Shown: positions 1 to 9,063, counted from the first letter of the stretch. The stretch is 64,000 nucleotides of DNA from Gemmobacter megaterium (GCF_900156815.1 NZ_FTOT01000002.1:682001-746000); one strand, 5' to 3'. Made by a program: numbers and translations. The notes: generated from the sequence alone by a model not told the origin.

Positions 1-2
1 TG

Positions 3-827
3 CCAGAGGCAGAGGCGAAGGTCTCGATCTTTGACCGTGGTTTCCTGATGGGCGATGGCGTCTATGAGGTAACAAGCGTGCTGGGTGGCAAGCTGATCGA
101 CTTCGAAGGTCATTGCCGCCGCCTTGACCGCTCGCTCAAGGAACTCGGCATGGGCAATCCCCATACCGACGACGAATGGCTGGCGATCCACCGCGAGATC
201 CTGAACAGGAACAATATCGGCGACGGCCTGATCTACCTGCAAGTGACACGGGGCAATCCGGGCGACCGCGATTTCGCCTATCCGAATCCCCCGGTGCCGC
301 AGACCGTGGTGCTGTTCACGCAGTCGAAGCCCGGCATCGACAAGACACCGCTCGCGGACTCGGGCCTCAAGGTGATCAGCCTGCCGGAACTGCGCTGGCA
401 TCGCCGCGACATCAAGACCGTGCAACTGCTGTACCCCTCGATGTGCAAGATGGCGGCCAAGGCCGCCGGCGCCGATGACGCCTGGTTTGTCGAGGACGGC
501 AAAGTGACCGAAGGCACATCGAACAACGCCTGGATCGTCAAGGGCGGCAAGATCATCACCCGACAGCTGAGCAACGACCTGCTGCACGGCATCACCCGCG
601 CGTCGGTCATCCGTTTCGCAAAAGAAGCGCAGATGGAAATCGAAGAGCGCGCCTTCACCATCGAGGAAGCCCAGGCCGCCGATGAGGCCTTCATCACCTC
701 TGCCGGGGTTTTCGTGATGCCGGTGGTGGAAATAGATGGCGCGACGATTGGCGATGGCACCCCCGGCAAAGTCGCCCGGCGCCTGCGCGAGCTGTATCTG
801 GACGAGACGCGCAAGGTAGCACTCTGA
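3..827 (+). CDS. dat: D-amino-acid aminotransferase (class IV PLP), 5' partial
   Basis: Fold-type IV PLP aminotransferase that interconverts D-amino acids and 2-oxo acids in the cytoplasm, supplying D-Ala/D-Glu. The reading frame is open from base 3, and the residues before the first in-window Met (SIFDRGFLMGDGVYEV) are a typical family N-terminus. The true start therefore lies upstream of the window and the first in-window ATG (48) is not the start. The presumed Schiff-base lysine is in RRDIKTVQLL, and TEGTSNNAWIV is the conserved phosphate-side loop. A branched-chain or 4-amino-4-deoxychorismate lyase activity is a less likely alternative within class IV. Confidence 0.85.
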   Translation, partial: PEAEAKVSIFDRGFLMGDGVYEVTSVLGGKLIDFEGHCRRLDRSLKELGMGNPHTDDEWLAIHREILNRNNIGDGLIYLQVTRGNPGDRDFAYPNPPVPQTVVLFTQSKPGIDKTPLADSGLKVISLPELRWHRRDIKTVQLLYPSMCKMAAKAAGADDAWFVEDGKVTEGTSNNAWIVKGGKIITRQLSNDLLHGITRASVIRFAKEAQMEIEERAFTIEEAQAADEAFITSAGVFVMPVVEIDGATIGDGTPGKVARRLRELYLDETRKVAL

Positions 828-850
828 TCCCCACCGTCTGACGACGGTCC

Positions 851-877
851 GGGGCGATGGGCACTGCCCGTCGCCCC
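851..877. terminator. GC-rich hairpin between convergent genes
   Basis: A 12-bp stem (GGGGCGATGGGC pairing with GCCCGTCGCCCC, one G-U pair) with a 3-nt loop lies between the converging dat and DUF1244 genes. There is no U-run. It probably acts as a bidirectional 3'-end structure. Confidence 0.45.
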
Positions 878-908
878 TGGCGTCACAGGCCGGATCAGGC
901 GCGATGAA

Positions 909-1226
909 TCATTCGCGCGGCTTGCCGACGTTCGCGTCAAAGGCGGCCTCGAAGGCGGCCTTTTGTTCGGCAGAGGCTTCGATCTGGTGGCGCGCGCGCC
1001 AGTCGTCATAGGGCATCCCATAGACGATCTCGCGCCCCTGATCCTTGTCCATCTCGATACCTCTGGCATTCGCTTCTTCCTGATACCAGCGGGACAGGCA
1101 GTTGCGGCAAAAACCGGCAAGGGTCATCAGGTCGATGTTCTGCACATCGGGGCGCTTGTCCATCAGATGCGCGACCAGGCGGCGAAAGGTGGCCGCTTCG
1201 AGTTCGGTTCGGGTGGTATCATCCAT
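909..1226 (-). CDS. DUF1244 family protein
   Basis: A 105-residue protein of the conserved proteobacterial family DUF1244, whose function is not established. The core contains an FCRNCLSRWYQEEA helix with a CxxC-like cysteine pair and a downstream YGMPYDDWR motif, both typical of the family. I chose the ATG at 1226 because GGAG lies 6 nt upstream of it and because the family starts close to this point. The upstream in-frame extension is arginine- and proline-rich and lacks family similarity. The next gene upstream on the same strand ends 88 bp away, so co-transcription is possible. Confidence 0.8.
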   Translation of the reverse strand: MDDTTRTELEAATFRRLVAHLMDKRPDVQNIDLMTLAGFCRNCLSRWYQEEANARGIEMDKDQGREIVYGMPYDDWRARHQIEASAEQKAAFEAAFDANVGKPRE

Positions 1227-1296
1227 CACGGTCTCCATCTGATTCTGCGGGCCCAAAGGGGCTCTGTCTGCCCGCCTTGGCGCGTGCCGCGCCCTT

Positions 1297-1320
1297 CCCC
1301 CAAGGATATTTGGATCAAGG
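1297..1320. repeat. Short extragenic repeat (CCCCC..GATATTTGGATC type)
   Basis: A C-run followed by GATATTTGGATCAAGG sits at the 3' end of the amidohydrolase gene. A near-identical element is at 48312-48334. Both resemble the longer hairpin repeats at 16509 and 53348 (C-run, then a GGTATTT-like core). Confidence 0.4.
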
Positions 1321-2055
1321 CGACGTGGAAAGGGCCCGTTCCAGAATCGGGGCAAGCCGCGCGGCCCAGGCATGTTGATCGGAGGCGTTGGCAATAAGAT
1401 CGTTGCGCAGTTCGATCAGGGTGTTGTGGCGGCCTTGCGCCAAGGCGTGCCGGTCGATGGAATCGCCAGGAAGATGGCCGGAATAGGGCTCGTTGTCGCC
1501 GACGCACAATGCCGGATCGGCGGACAGCAACTCGATGATCCGGCGCGACAACCGATCATCGCGCGGCGAATAAAGGACACCAACCTGCCAGGGCCTCGGT
1601 GCCCGGCCACGCAGGCACGGCGTAAACGAATGGACCGCGCAGATGACCGTATCGGGACGACGGCTGGCCAACCGCTCCAGCGCCTGATGGTACGGCCGGT
1701 GCAGGGCCGTCAGCCTCCGCTCGGTCTCTGCCGCGTCGGCATGGCGATTGGCCGGGATGATCGTGCCGTCATACAGCTTCATCAGCAGGGTCGGATCATC
1801 CTCACCCCGGTTCGGGTCAATCACCAGGCGCGAGAAATCGGAGAGGATGCACGGGCTGTCGAGATGTTCCGCCAATGCGGCGGCAAGACCGGCGGCGCCG
1901 ACATCATAGGCGATGTGGCGGGCCATATCCGCGGGCGCGATTCCCAGATCGCCATCATTCACCCATTCCGGGACGCGATTTGTGGCATGATCACAGGTGA
2001 TCAACCAGCGGCCGGGACGTGCTGCGCCAAGAATGTGGAAAGGTGTCTGCGTCAT
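1315..2055 (-). CDS. N-formylglutamate amidohydrolase family protein
   Basis: A 246-residue member of the N-formylglutamate amidohydrolase family, zinc enzymes that in the histidine-degradation branch release formate and glutamate. Visible family motifs are the N-terminal ITCDHATNRVP (metal ligand region), DFSRLVIDPNR, ALHRPYHQAL and VHSFTP, and the C-terminal LIELRNDL. The start at 2055 (MTQTPF) has GAGG about 10 nt upstream. No hut genes are adjacent, so the physiological substrate is uncertain. It diverges from pyk across a 123-bp region. A second, more distant family member lies at 62125. Confidence 0.82.
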   Translation of the reverse strand: MTQTPFHILGAARPGRWLITCDHATNRVPEWVNDGDLGIAPADMARHIAYDVGAAGLAAALAEHLDSPCILSDFSRLVIDPNRGEDDPTLLMKLYDGTIIPANRHADAAETERRLTALHRPYHQALERLASRRPDTVICAVHSFTPCLRGRAPRPWQVGVLYSPRDDRLSRRIIELLSADPALCVGDNEPYSGHLPGDSIDRHALAQGRHNTLIELRNDLIANASDQHAWAARLAPILERALSTSP

Positions 2056-2150
2056 GATGCTGTTGCCTCGGACAGGGCAAATCCGCTTTACAGGCAGACA
2101 GCGCCGGGTTCCAGTTGCCGCGACGGACGAAACCGGGCAAAAGGCGCCCA

Positions 2151-2164
2151 TGTTTGCGCAAACA
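2151..2164. promoter_or_regulatory. Perfect 14-bp palindrome TGTTTGCGCAAACA (LacI-type operator candidate)
   Basis: TGTTTGCGCAAACA is perfectly self-complementary with a central CG and outer TG/CA, the format TG-N4-CG-N4-CA of LacI/GalR-family operators. It ends a few bases before the pyk ribosome-binding site and 14 bases before the pyk ATG, in the region divergent from the amidohydrolase gene. A LacI-family carbon-flux regulator (such as CceR or FruR-like proteins) is the natural candidate, which is inference. Confidence 0.55.
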
Positions 2165-2178
2165 CAAGGAGATGTCGG

Positions 2179-3624
2179 ATGAGACGCCACCGCAAGATCA
2201 AGATCGTGGCAACGCTGGGACCGGCATCTTCGGACAAAGCCACCATCCGCGCGCTGTGGGAGGCCGGGGCAGATGTGTTCCGCCTGAACATGAGCCACGG
2301 CACCCACGAGGACATTGCGACCCGCCATGCCATCATCCGCGAAATCGAAGCCGAGATCGCGCGCCCGATTGCCATTCTGGCGGACCTGCAAGGGCCAAAG
2401 CTCCGGGTGGGTGTATTTGCCGCCGGGGCAGTCGAACTGGAAGAAGGACAGGGCTTTCGCCTGGATCTGAGCGATGCACCCGGCGATGCGCAAAGGGTGC
2501 AGTTGCCGCACCCCGAGATCTTTCAGGCGCTTGAGCCAGGCGGCGCATTGCTGGTCAACGATGGCAAGATTCGGTTACAGGTCACGGAATGCGGTGCCGA
2601 CTTTGCCGAATGCCGCGTCATCGTGGGCGGGACCATCTCCAACCGCAAGGGCGTGAACGTGCCCGATGTGGTGTTGCCGCTGGCTGCGCTGTCCGACAAG
2701 GACCGGCGCGATCTGGAATTCGTCTGTGCGCTGGGGGTGGACTGGCTGGCCCTTTCCTTTGTCCAGCGTCCCGAAGATGTGCTGGAAGCGCGCGATCTGG
2801 CACGGGGGCGCGCGGCGATCCTGTCCAAGATCGAAAAGCCCGCCGCCGTCAAATCCTTTGACGCGATTCTTGCGGTATCGGATGGCATCATGGTGGCGCG
2901 CGGGGATCTGGGGGTGGAATGCCCGGTGCAGGCCGTGCCGCCGATCCAGAAGCGCCTGGTGCGCGCCGCGCGCGCTGCGGCAAAGCCGGTGATCGTGGCG
3001 ACCCAGATGCTGGAATCCATGATTGAAAGCCCGATGCCGACACGGGCCGAAGTATCGGATGTTGCAACCGCAATCTACGAAGGGGCCGATGCCGTGATGC
3101 TGTCGGCCGAATCGGCAGCGGGGCAGTATCCGGTACAGGCTGTGACCACCATGGATGCCGTTGCCCGAGAGGTCGAAGGCGATCCAATCTATCGCGAAGT
3201 GATAGAGGCCAGCCGCAAGGTCAACCGGAGCACGGTGGCCGACGGCATCGTCTCGGCCGCGCGCGAACTGGCCGAAACGACGGATATCAAGGCGATCTGC
3301 TGCTTTACCCAATCGGGCACCACGGCCGCGCTGGTGGCGCGTGAACGACCGCGCGTCCCGATCCTGGCGCTGACCCCCTTGATGCGCACCGCGCGCAAAC
3401 TGTGCCTGACCTGGGGGGCCCATTGTGTGCTGGTGCCGCCGCAGGAGCGTTTCAAGGGCGCTGTACTTTCCGCCGCCAAGGCCGCGCGCGAAGATGGGTT
3501 CGCCGCAAGTTCCGATTATATCGTTGTCACCGCCGGCGTGCCCTTCAACGTGCAGGGAACCACGAATATCCTGCGCGTGGCGCCCTGCGACGAACGGTTG
3601 ATCTTCCGTGCCGATCCTGAATAA
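2179..3624 (+). CDS. pyk: Pyruvate kinase
   Basis: Cytoplasmic glycolytic enzyme converting phosphoenolpyruvate and ADP to pyruvate and ATP. The 481 residues match the usual length. Motifs seen are [10 protein letters not shown] at the N-terminus, [20 protein letters not shown], the active-site region [18 protein letters not shown], and the [12 protein letters not shown] / [10 protein letters not shown] signature. The C-terminal effector-binding domain is present. The start at 2179 follows AAGGAG at good spacing; the open frame extends far upstream but that part is antisense to the amidohydrolase gene. A LacI-type palindrome sits just before the RBS, suggesting transcriptional control by carbon source. 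Confidence 0.96.
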   Translation: MRRHRKIKIVATLGPASSDKATIRALWEAGADVFRLNMSHGTHEDIATRHAIIREIEAEIARPIAILADLQGPKLRVGVFAAGAVELEEGQGFRLDLSDAPGDAQRVQLPHPEIFQALEPGGALLVNDGKIRLQVTECGADFAECRVIVGGTISNRKGVNVPDVVLPLAALSDKDRRDLEFVCALGVDWLALSFVQRPEDVLEARDLARGRAAILSKIEKPAAVKSFDAILAVSDGIMVARGDLGVECPVQAVPPIQKRLVRAARAAAKPVIVATQMLESMIESPMPTRAEVSDVATAIYEGADAVMLSAESAAGQYPVQAVTTMDAVAREVEGDPIYREVIEASRKVNRSTVADGIVSAARELAETTDIKAICCFTQSGTTAALVARERPRVPILALTPLMRTARKLCLTWGAHCVLVPPQERFKGAVLSAAKAAREDGFAASSDYIVVTAGVPFNVQGTTNILRVAPCDERLIFRADPE

Positions 3625-3629
3625 TCGCG

Positions 3630-3656
3630 CAAGGCCGATGGTGTAGCGCGGCCTTG
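3630..3656 (+). terminator. Weak hairpin after pyk
   Basis: CAAGGCC and GGCCTTG form a 7-bp stem around a 13-nt loop directly after the pyk stop, followed by TGTGTC. This could be a weak terminator or an mRNA 3'-end stem before the small membrane protein gene. Confidence 0.35.
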
Positions 3657-3672
3657 TGTCAGGGGTATCCGT

Positions 3673-3897
3673 ATGAACAGCGACTTGATGCTGGTGGTCG
3701 GACTGATCGTCGGGGTGTTGACGATTCCCGCATTGTTGAACGCCTGGACAGAAGGACGGCCGCCACGGGCTGCGGCGATCATGGTCATGATCGCCATCGG
3801 GCTTGTGGTCATGGCGGTGCGGCTGGCCCCCGGCGGGTATGCGCTGGACGATCTGCCGGACGTGTTCTTCCGTGTGGTCGGCAGGCTGATGAACTAG
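3673..3897 (+). CDS. Small two-helix membrane protein
   Basis: A 74-residue hypothetical protein. Residues about 5-22 ([18 protein letters not shown]) and 33-52 ([19 protein letters not shown]) are hydrophobic and likely span the inner membrane, separated by a short basic loop (EGRPPRA). The tail ends with an amphipathic [11 protein letters not shown]. High GC at third positions and its position between pyk and rpmI on the same strand support a real gene. I recognise no domain and infer no function. Confidence 0.7.
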   Translation: MNSDLMLVVGLIVGVLTIPALLNAWTEGRPPRAAAIMVMIAIGLVVMAVRLAPGGYALDDLPDVFFRVVGRLMN

Positions 3898-3922
3898 GGC
3901 TTTGTGCTTGCCAATCCCGCGG

Positions 3923-3957
3923 GGTCGCGGTAATGCGGCGGCTCATTCTGCGCGACC
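3923..3957 (+). other. Leader hairpin upstream of rpmI
   Basis: GGTCGCG and CGCGACC pair across 21 nt in the 113-nt spacer before rpmI. This may be part of an mRNA leader. Autogenous control of the rpmI-rplT operon by L20 is known in other bacteria, but I see no recognisable L20 binding structure here. Confidence 0.25.
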
Positions 3958-4010
3958 GGCCTATGTGGCATGCCGAGTCGCGTCTCGACCACTCGAACCA
4001 GGAGATGGAA

Positions 4011-4211
4011 ATGCCCAAGATGAAGACGAAATCCGCTGCGAAAAAGCGGTTTTCCTTTACCGCGACCGGCAAGGTCAAAGCGGGCCCCGCTGGCAAGCGC
4101 CACGGCATGATCAAACGCTCGACGAAATTCATCCGCGAAGTGACCGGGACCATGATCCTGTCCGATGCGGACGCGAAGATCGTCAAGAAATACATGCCGT
4201 ACAACCGCTAA
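4011..4211 (+). CDS. rpmI: 50S ribosomal protein L35 (bL35)
   Basis: A 66-residue basic ribosomal protein with the diagnostic start [14 protein letters not shown], the central [10 protein letters not shown] and the tail [10 protein letters not shown]. It is a structural component of the large ribosomal subunit. GGAG lies just upstream of the ATG at 4011. The rplT start follows 12 nt after the stop, giving the conserved rpmI-rplT operon; infC, often upstream, is absent here. Confidence 0.97.
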   Translation: MPKMKTKSAAKKRFSFTATGKVKAGPAGKRHGMIKRSTKFIREVTGTMILSDADAKIVKKYMPYNR

Positions 4212-4223
4212 GGAGAGCCAGAT

Positions 4224-4583
4224 ATGTCCCGCGTCAAATCCGGCGTCGTCACCCATGCGGCGCACAAGAAGGTTCTGAAGAAGGCGAAAGGCTATTACTC
4301 GGCCCGTTCGCGCAACTTCCGCACCGCAACCCAGGCCGTCGACAAGGCCAACCAGTACGCGACCCGCGACCGCAAGGCCCGCAAGCGCAGCTTCCGCTCG
4401 CTGTGGATCCAGCGTATCAACGCGGCTGTTCGCCTGGTTGATGCCCAGATGACCTATTCGAAGTTCATCTTCCTGCTCGACAAGGCCGGGATCACGGTGG
4501 ACCGCAAGGTTCTGGCCGATCTGGCCGTGGCCGAGCCCGAAGCCTTTGCCGCCATCGTCGGCCAGGCCAAGGCGGCTGCCTGA
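4224..4583 (+). CDS. rplT: 50S ribosomal protein L20 (bL20)
   Basis: A 119-residue protein that binds 23S rRNA early in 50S assembly. The motifs [24 protein letters not shown] (start, read in parts), [12 protein letters not shown] and [19 protein letters not shown] are classic. The RBS is AAGGAG. It is the second gene of rpmI-rplT, and a strong intrinsic terminator follows 20 nt after the stop. Confidence 0.97.
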   Translation: MSRVKSGVVTHAAHKKVLKKAKGYYSARSRNFRTATQAVDKANQYATRDRKARKRSFRSLWIQRINAAVRLVDAQMTYSKFIFLLDKAGITVDRKVLADLAVAEPEAFAAIVGQAKAAA

Positions 4584-4603
4584 TTTCAAGCCTGTATGGC
4601 AAG

Positions 4604-4639
4604 GAACCCCCCGCGCAACACAGGTTGCGCGGGGGGTTC
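4604..4639 (+). terminator. Strong hairpin terminator after rplT
   Basis: A 16-bp perfect stem (GAACCCCCCGCGCAAC with GTTGCGCGGGGGGTTC) with a 4-nt loop, followed by TCGTTT. It ends the rpmI-rplT transcript and also separates it from the converging lysE gene. Confidence 0.85.
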
Positions 4640-4715
4640 TCGTTTGACCGGCCCGGTCCGATGGCGCACTCCGCTGGGGGGGTCGGCCCTGCGTGGCGCA
4701 GAGGGCAGTTCCGCC

Positions 4716-5333
4716 TCAGACCGGGAAAGGGGCCAGCGATAGCGCCAGCAGGCCGCCATAGGCGACAAACGCTGCGCCCGTAAGGCGACGGAACCACGCG
4801 CTGGCCACGGCAGACAGCGCAGACCGCCCCATACGCGCACCCAGCGCTGTCCACCCCGTGTAGCTGAGTCCCGTCATCGCAAGGGCCGTCGGATAGATCA
4901 CCGCCATCTGCGGCCAGATCGCGCGGCCCGGCTCCACAAACTGGGTGAACGCGGCCAGATAGCCCATCAGGCTTTTCACGTTGAGCGTAGCGATCAGGAA
5001 CGCACGAAGCCAGATGGCACGGCTTGGCGTCGCGGGCTCCAGCGGCTGCCCCGCCCGCAGGATGCCGCGCAACCCCAGCCAGACAAGCACGGCGGCACCC
5101 GCCAGCTTCAGCGTATCGAGGGCAGAGGGCATCGCAGCCAGCGCCACCGTCACACCGGCGGCCGCAAGCGTCAGGAACAGCGCCGCCTGCGTCAGGATCG
5201 CAGAAACACCCCAAAGCGAGCGACGAAAGCCGAATGCCATGCCGTTGGCAACGCAGTTCACCGCATTCGGGCCAGGAGAGGTGACAAAGACCGCCCAGAA
5301 TGCCGCAAAGGCAAGCCAGGCCTGAATGCTCAT
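4716..5333 (-). CDS. LysE family transporter
   Basis: A 205-residue inner-membrane exporter of the LysE/RhtB family, which efflux amino acids or their derivatives. The start at 5333 gives MSIQAWLAFAAFWAVFVTSPGPNAVNC, containing the family TPGPN-like element (TSPGPN) after the first helix. Later segments (ILTQAALFLTLAAAG, LKLAGAAVLVWLGLRG, FLIATLNVKSLMGYLAAF) are membrane helices. The ATG overlaps the TGA of the upstream GAF-protein gene by 4 nt, so translation is coupled. The substrate cannot be told from sequence. Confidence 0.88.
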   Translation of the reverse strand: MSIQAWLAFAAFWAVFVTSPGPNAVNCVANGMAFGFRRSLWGVSAILTQAALFLTLAAAGVTVALAAMPSALDTLKLAGAAVLVWLGLRGILRAGQPLEPATPSRAIWLRAFLIATLNVKSLMGYLAAFTQFVEPGRAIWPQMAVIYPTALAMTGLSYTGWTALGARMGRSALSAVASAWFRRLTGAAFVAYGGLLALSLAPFPV

Positions 5334-5830
5334 GCCAACGGATCGGCGCAGTCGTGGAACGTCTCTGCCAGAATGGCCGTCAGCGCCTGGACATCGTCGT
5401 CCGTAAACGCGGCAGGCGTGTTGCTGTCCAGATCGAACACGGCAATCAACGCGCCCTGCCCGTTCCACACCGGCAGGACCAGTTCGGAGCGGGTCGAGGA
5501 CGCACAGGCAATGTGATCGGGAAAGGCGTCCACATCGGGCACCAGTTGCACCTGCCCGGTACGGGCCGCTGCGCCACACACCCCGCGCGAAAACGGGATG
5601 ACAAGACAACCGTGCCCGCCCTGATAGGGGCCGATCTTCATAAGATCCGGCGCCACCACGCGGTAGAATCCGGTCCAATCGGACAGCGTATGGGCATGAT
5701 GAACTTCGCAGGCCACCGTCGCCATCAGCGCGACGGCGTCGGTCTCTGCGTGGGTCAGCGACCGCACTGCGGCTGCCAGCGCGGGATAGTCACAGGCGGG
5801 TTCAGCCAATCTTTGCCTCGATTGCAGCAA
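5330..5830 (-). CDS. GAF-domain protein, probable free methionine-(R)-sulfoxide reductase
   Basis: A cytoplasmic GAF-fold protein of about 160 residues. The pattern WTGFYRV, IGPYQGGHGCLVIPF, RGVCGAAARTGQ, FPDHIACASSTRSELVLP matches the fRMsr (MsrC) family. All three cysteines of that active site are present (GHGC, GVC, IAC). The enzyme reduces free Met-R-sulfoxide with thioredoxin. The ATG at 5830 overlaps the upstream gene by 29 nt. A TTG at 5809, preceded by GAGG at 7 nt, is an equally credible start and would give 159 residues. It lies in an operon-like run with the UbiK-like and lysE genes. Confidence 0.8.
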   Translation of the reverse strand: MLQSRQRLAEPACDYPALAAAVRSLTHAETDAVALMATVACEVHHAHTLSDWTGFYRVVAPDLMKIGPYQGGHGCLVIPFSRGVCGAAARTGQVQLVPDVDAFPDHIACASSTRSELVLPVWNGQGALIAVFDLDSNTPAAFTDDDVQALTAILAETFHDCADPLA

Positions 5831-6047
5831 GGCGGGCCTTCAGCGCCTCGTTTTCCTCGCGCGCTTTCTGGGCCATGGCCCGCACGGCATCGAATTCCTC
5901 GCGCGTGACAAGGTCGCGTTCCGCCAACCAACGGTCAAGCAGCGACTTCATCGCATTCTCGGCCTCGGTCCGGGCGCCTTGCGCCACGCCCATGGCATTC
6001 GTCGCCAGCCGCGACAGGTCGTCAAAAATCTTGGTTCGGGTCTGCAT
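5802..6047 (-). CDS. UbiK-family accessory factor (BMFP)
   Basis: An 81-residue protein of the UbiK/BMFP (DUF526) family, small coiled-coil, membrane-associated proteins; UbiK in E. coli assists ubiquinone synthesis. The N-terminal half is helical (IFDDLSRLATNAMGVAQGARTEAE) and the C-terminal REEFDAVRAMAQKAREENEALKARL (in two stretches) is a heptad-like coiled coil, as in the family. The start at 6047 follows GGAGG. It is the first gene of a minus-strand run ahead of the GAF and lysE genes and diverges from lgt. Confidence 0.8.
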   Translation of the reverse strand: MQTRTKIFDDLSRLATNAMGVAQGARTEAENAMKSLLDRWLAERDLVTREEFDAVRAMAQKAREENEALKARLAAIEAKIG

Positions 6048-6104
6048 GGCAGCCTCCGTTGCGATCTTGTGACCATATGGCGCCTGATGCCCGCCTGCGC
6101 AAGG

Positions 6105-6133
6105 TTGACAAGCGGGCAAGCCACCCTGACAAC
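6105..6133 (+). promoter_or_regulatory. Possible lgt promoter
   Basis: TTGACA at 6105-6110, then 17 bp, then GACAAC at 6128-6133, 27 bp upstream of the lgt start in the region divergent from the UbiK-like gene. The -35 is consensus and the -10 is weak, as is common in this group. Confidence 0.35.
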
Positions 6134-6159
6134 CCCGACTGTCGGAACAGCGAGGCGCC

Positions 6160-7020
6160 ATGACCTATATCCCCTTCCCCGAGATTGCGCCCGAGATTTT
6201 CACCATCCGCATCGGCGAATTCGCCTTTTCGCTGCGGTGGTACGCGCTGGCCTATATCGCGGGGCTGGTGCTGGGCTGGCAACTGGTGGTCGCCCTGATG
6301 AAACGGCCCGCGCTGTGGGGCGGAACGGCCCCGACCGAGCCGCGCCGCATCGAGGATCTGCTGACTTGGGTCATCCTCGGGGTCATCCTGGGCGGACGGC
6401 TGGGGTTCGTGATGTTCTATCAGCCCGGCTACTACCTGGCGAACCCCGCAGAGATCCTGAAGGTGTGGGAGGGCGGCATGTCCTTTCATGGCGGGTTCAT
6501 GGGCGTCGTGATCGCGGCCTGGATCTGGGCTGGCCGCAATGGCGTGCCGCGCCTGTCTCTGGCCGATGCGCTGGCGGTGGCGGCACCGGCCGGGCTGTTG
6601 TTCGGGCGGATCGCAAACTTCATCAACGCAGAGCTTTGGGGCCACCCCACGACGATGCCCTGGGGAGTTGCCTTTCCGGGCCTGGGGCAAGACTGCCCAG
6701 GCGTGATCGGCATCTGCGCCCGGCATCCAAGCCAGCTGTATGAGGCGGCTCTGGAAGGGCTGTTGCTTGGCGCGGTGCTGATCTATGGCGTCTGGCGGCG
6801 CGGCTGGCTGCGCTGGCCCGGCCGGGTTCTGGGCATCTTTCTGGCCGGGTATGGGGCCGCCCGCTTTGTCGTCGAGTTTTTCCGCGAGGCGGACGCGCAA
6901 TTCGTTACGCCCGACAATCCTGGCGGCGCGGTGGTTCTGGGAATGCAGATGGGGCAGATCCTGTCCTTGCCGATGATCCTTCTGGGTCTCTGGTTCATCC
7001 TGAGGTCGCGGCACGCATGA
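6160..7020 (+). CDS. lgt: Prolipoprotein diacylglyceryl transferase
   Basis: Inner-membrane enzyme that transfers diacylglycerol from phosphatidylglycerol to the lipobox cysteine of prolipoproteins, the first step of lipoprotein maturation. The 286 residues are normal for Lgt. The signature SFHGGFMGV and [17 protein letters not shown] are present, followed by [12 protein letters not shown] and the C-terminal GQILSLPMI. Multiple hydrophobic helices are evident. The stop overlaps the next start (ATGA at 7017), so it heads the run lgt, midA-like, pgeF. Confidence 0.96.
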   Translation: MTYIPFPEIAPEIFTIRIGEFAFSLRWYALAYIAGLVLGWQLVVALMKRPALWGGTAPTEPRRIEDLLTWVILGVILGGRLGFVMFYQPGYYLANPAEILKVWEGGMSFHGGFMGVVIAAWIWAGRNGVPRLSLADALAVAAPAGLLFGRIANFINAELWGHPTTMPWGVAFPGLGQDCPGVIGICARHPSQLYEAALEGLLLGAVLIYGVWRRGWLRWPGRVLGIFLAGYGAARFVVEFFREADAQFVTPDNPGGAVVLGMQMGQILSLPMILLGLWFILRSRHA

Positions 7021-8090
7021 CAACGGCACTTGCGGATCTGCTGGTGCGCCGGATCGCCGCAACAGGGCCGATCAGCCTGGCAGATTACATGGCCGATTGC
7101 CTGCTGCACCCGGAGTATGGGTATTATACCCGCGCCGAGCCCTTTGGCGCTGCCGGAGATTTCATCACAGCCCCCGAGATTTCGCAGATGTTCGGCGAGT
7201 TGCTGGGCTTGTGGCTGGCGCAATGCTGGCTGGATCAGGGCGCGCCCCCGCGTTTCGTACTGGCGGAACTTGGACCGGGGCGCGGGACGCTAATGGCGGA
7301 TGTGCTGCGCGCAACGCGCGGCGTGCCGGGGTTTCACGCGGCAGCCGAAGTTGTGCTGGTCGAGGCGTCGCCCCGCTTGCAGGCCATTCAGCACCAGCGC
7401 CTGGCACCGCATCCCGTATCGTGGCTGGACACCCTGAGCCAGGTGCCAGAGGCGCCGCTGTACCTGCTGGCCAACGAATTCTTCGATGCGCTTCCGATAC
7501 GCCAGTTCACCCGCGCGGGCGCGGGTTGGGCGGAAACCATGGTGGCGCTGGATGCCGACAGGCTTGCGCTGGCCCGCGCCGCGCCGGCCCCGCTGGCGGC
7601 GCTGGACCACCGGCTGAACGACACGCAGGACGGCGACATCGTAGAGGTTTGCCCCGCCGCCCCTGGACTTGCGCAGACAGTTGCCAGCCGCGTGGCGCAG
7701 CACGGCGGAGCGGCCCTGGTGGTGGATTATGGCGGCTGGCGCTCGCGTGGCGATACGGTGCAGGCCATGCGATCCCACGCCTACACCGGCCTTCTGGACT
7801 GTCCGGGCCAGGCCGACCTGACCGCCCATGTCGATTTCGAACCGCTGGCCGGGGCTGCGCGATCTGCCGGCGCAACCACCTATGGGCCAATCGCGCAAGG
7901 TGTGTTGCTGGAGCGTCTGGGCATCGCCGCGCGGTCTGCACGGCTGCGCAAGGGGTTGAGCGGGGACCGCCTATCCGCGCATCTTGCCGCAACCCGCCGC
8001 TTGACCCATCCCGAGGAAATGGGAACCTTGTTCCAGGCGCTGGCAATCCTGCCCGCCTCTGCCCCTTTGCCCGCCGGATTTGTCACGTGA
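7017..8090 (+). CDS. Class I SAM-dependent methyltransferase (MidA/NDUFAF7-like)
   Basis: A 357-residue member of the family once called DUF185. Its mitochondrial homologue NDUFAF7/MidA methylates an arginine of complex I subunit NDUFS2. Motifs seen are the N-terminal [15 protein letters not shown], the [18 protein letters not shown] block, the SAM-binding [14 protein letters not shown] and [15 protein letters not shown] role in respiratory complex I assembly is plausible by homology only. It overlaps lgt by ATGA and pgeF by GTGA, so all three are translationally coupled. Confidence 0.88.
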   Translation: MTTALADLLVRRIAATGPISLADYMADCLLHPEYGYYTRAEPFGAAGDFITAPEISQMFGELLGLWLAQCWLDQGAPPRFVLAELGPGRGTLMADVLRATRGVPGFHAAAEVVLVEASPRLQAIQHQRLAPHPVSWLDTLSQVPEAPLYLLANEFFDALPIRQFTRAGAGWAETMVALDADRLALARAAPAPLAALDHRLNDTQDGDIVEVCPAAPGLAQTVASRVAQHGGAALVVDYGGWRSRGDTVQAMRSHAYTGLLDCPGQADLTAHVDFEPLAGAARSAGATTYGPIAQGVLLERLGIAARSARLRKGLSGDRLSAHLAATRRLTHPEEMGTLFQALAILPASAPLPAGFVT

Positions 8091-8854
8091 CCGCAACCGC
8101 CGCCCTGGAAATTCTCACCTCCCGCGCCCTGCGCCCGGTCCGGCACGGGTTCTTTACCCGCAAGGGCGGCGCATCCTCTGGCATTTTCGCCGGGCTGAAC
8201 TGCGGTCAAGGCTCCTCCGACATGGCCGAAGTGGTGGAGATCAACCGCAGCCGTGTGGCCGAGGCGATGGAGGTGGACCCCTCCCGGCTGGTGACACTCA
8301 ACCAGATTCACTCAACCCAGGTTGCCGTGCTCGACTCTGTGCCAGAACGCCGCCTGCCCGCCGATGCGATGGTCACGGCAACCCCCGGCATCGTGCTGGG
8401 CATCCTGACGGCCGACTGCCAGCCCGTGCTGTTCGCAGATCACAAGGCCGGGGTGATCGGTGCCGCCCATGCCGGGTGGCGCGGGACATTGGACGGTGTG
8501 CTCGAAGCCACACTCGACACAATGGAGACGCTGGGTGCCCGGCGTCAGGACACGGTTGCCGTGATCGGCCCGACGATCAGCCAGGCCGCCTATGAGGTCG
8601 GGCAAGAGTTCCTCGATCGGTTCATGTCCGAGGATCCGATGCTGTCGCGCTTCTTCGTCAATGGTCAAGGCGGGCGATACATGTTCGATCTGCCCGCCTA
8701 TGGCCTGCATCGCCTGCGCGAGGCCGGAATCGGGGCGGCCGAATGGACGCGGCACTGCACCTACAGCGATGAAGCACGATTCTATTCCTATCGCCGTACG
8801 ACTCACCGCAGCGAGGCGGATTACGGAAGATTGATCTCGGCAATCCGGCTCTGA
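8087..8854 (+). CDS. pgeF: Peptidoglycan editing factor PgeF (laccase-domain / purine nucleoside phosphorylase family)
   Basis: A 255-residue YfiH-family zinc enzyme. Family members were called polyphenol oxidase; several act as purine nucleoside phosphorylases/deaminases, and E. coli PgeF affects peptidoglycan fidelity. The metal-site motifs NQIHSTQV, TADCQPVLF and AAHAGWRG and the C-terminal HCTYSDEARFYSYRR are intact. The start is a GTG at 8087 overlapping the preceding TGA, giving normal family length. Confidence 0.92.
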   Translation: MTATAALEILTSRALRPVRHGFFTRKGGASSGIFAGLNCGQGSSDMAEVVEINRSRVAEAMEVDPSRLVTLNQIHSTQVAVLDSVPERRLPADAMVTATPGIVLGILTADCQPVLFADHKAGVIGAAHAGWRGTLDGVLEATLDTMETLGARRQDTVAVIGPTISQAAYEVGQEFLDRFMSEDPMLSRFFVNGQGGRYMFDLPAYGLHRLREAGIGAAEWTRHCTYSDEARFYSYRRTTHRSEADYGRLISAIRL

Positions 8855-9063
8855 CCGTCCGCGTTTGTCCCAATCCCGCCGCAATATCGGGCACATCACG
8901 GCCCGAATCGCAGGTTTCTTCGCAAAGCGCCGGTCCCCTCGTGGCGGCTCAAACCCGGAAAATGCCACGCAACCAACCAAAAGTCGGCCGCATTCTCTGG
9001 AACACTGTCTCCATGGCGGGAACGATTCCGCCCAATGGAAAACCGGGCAGTACGAGGTCTATC

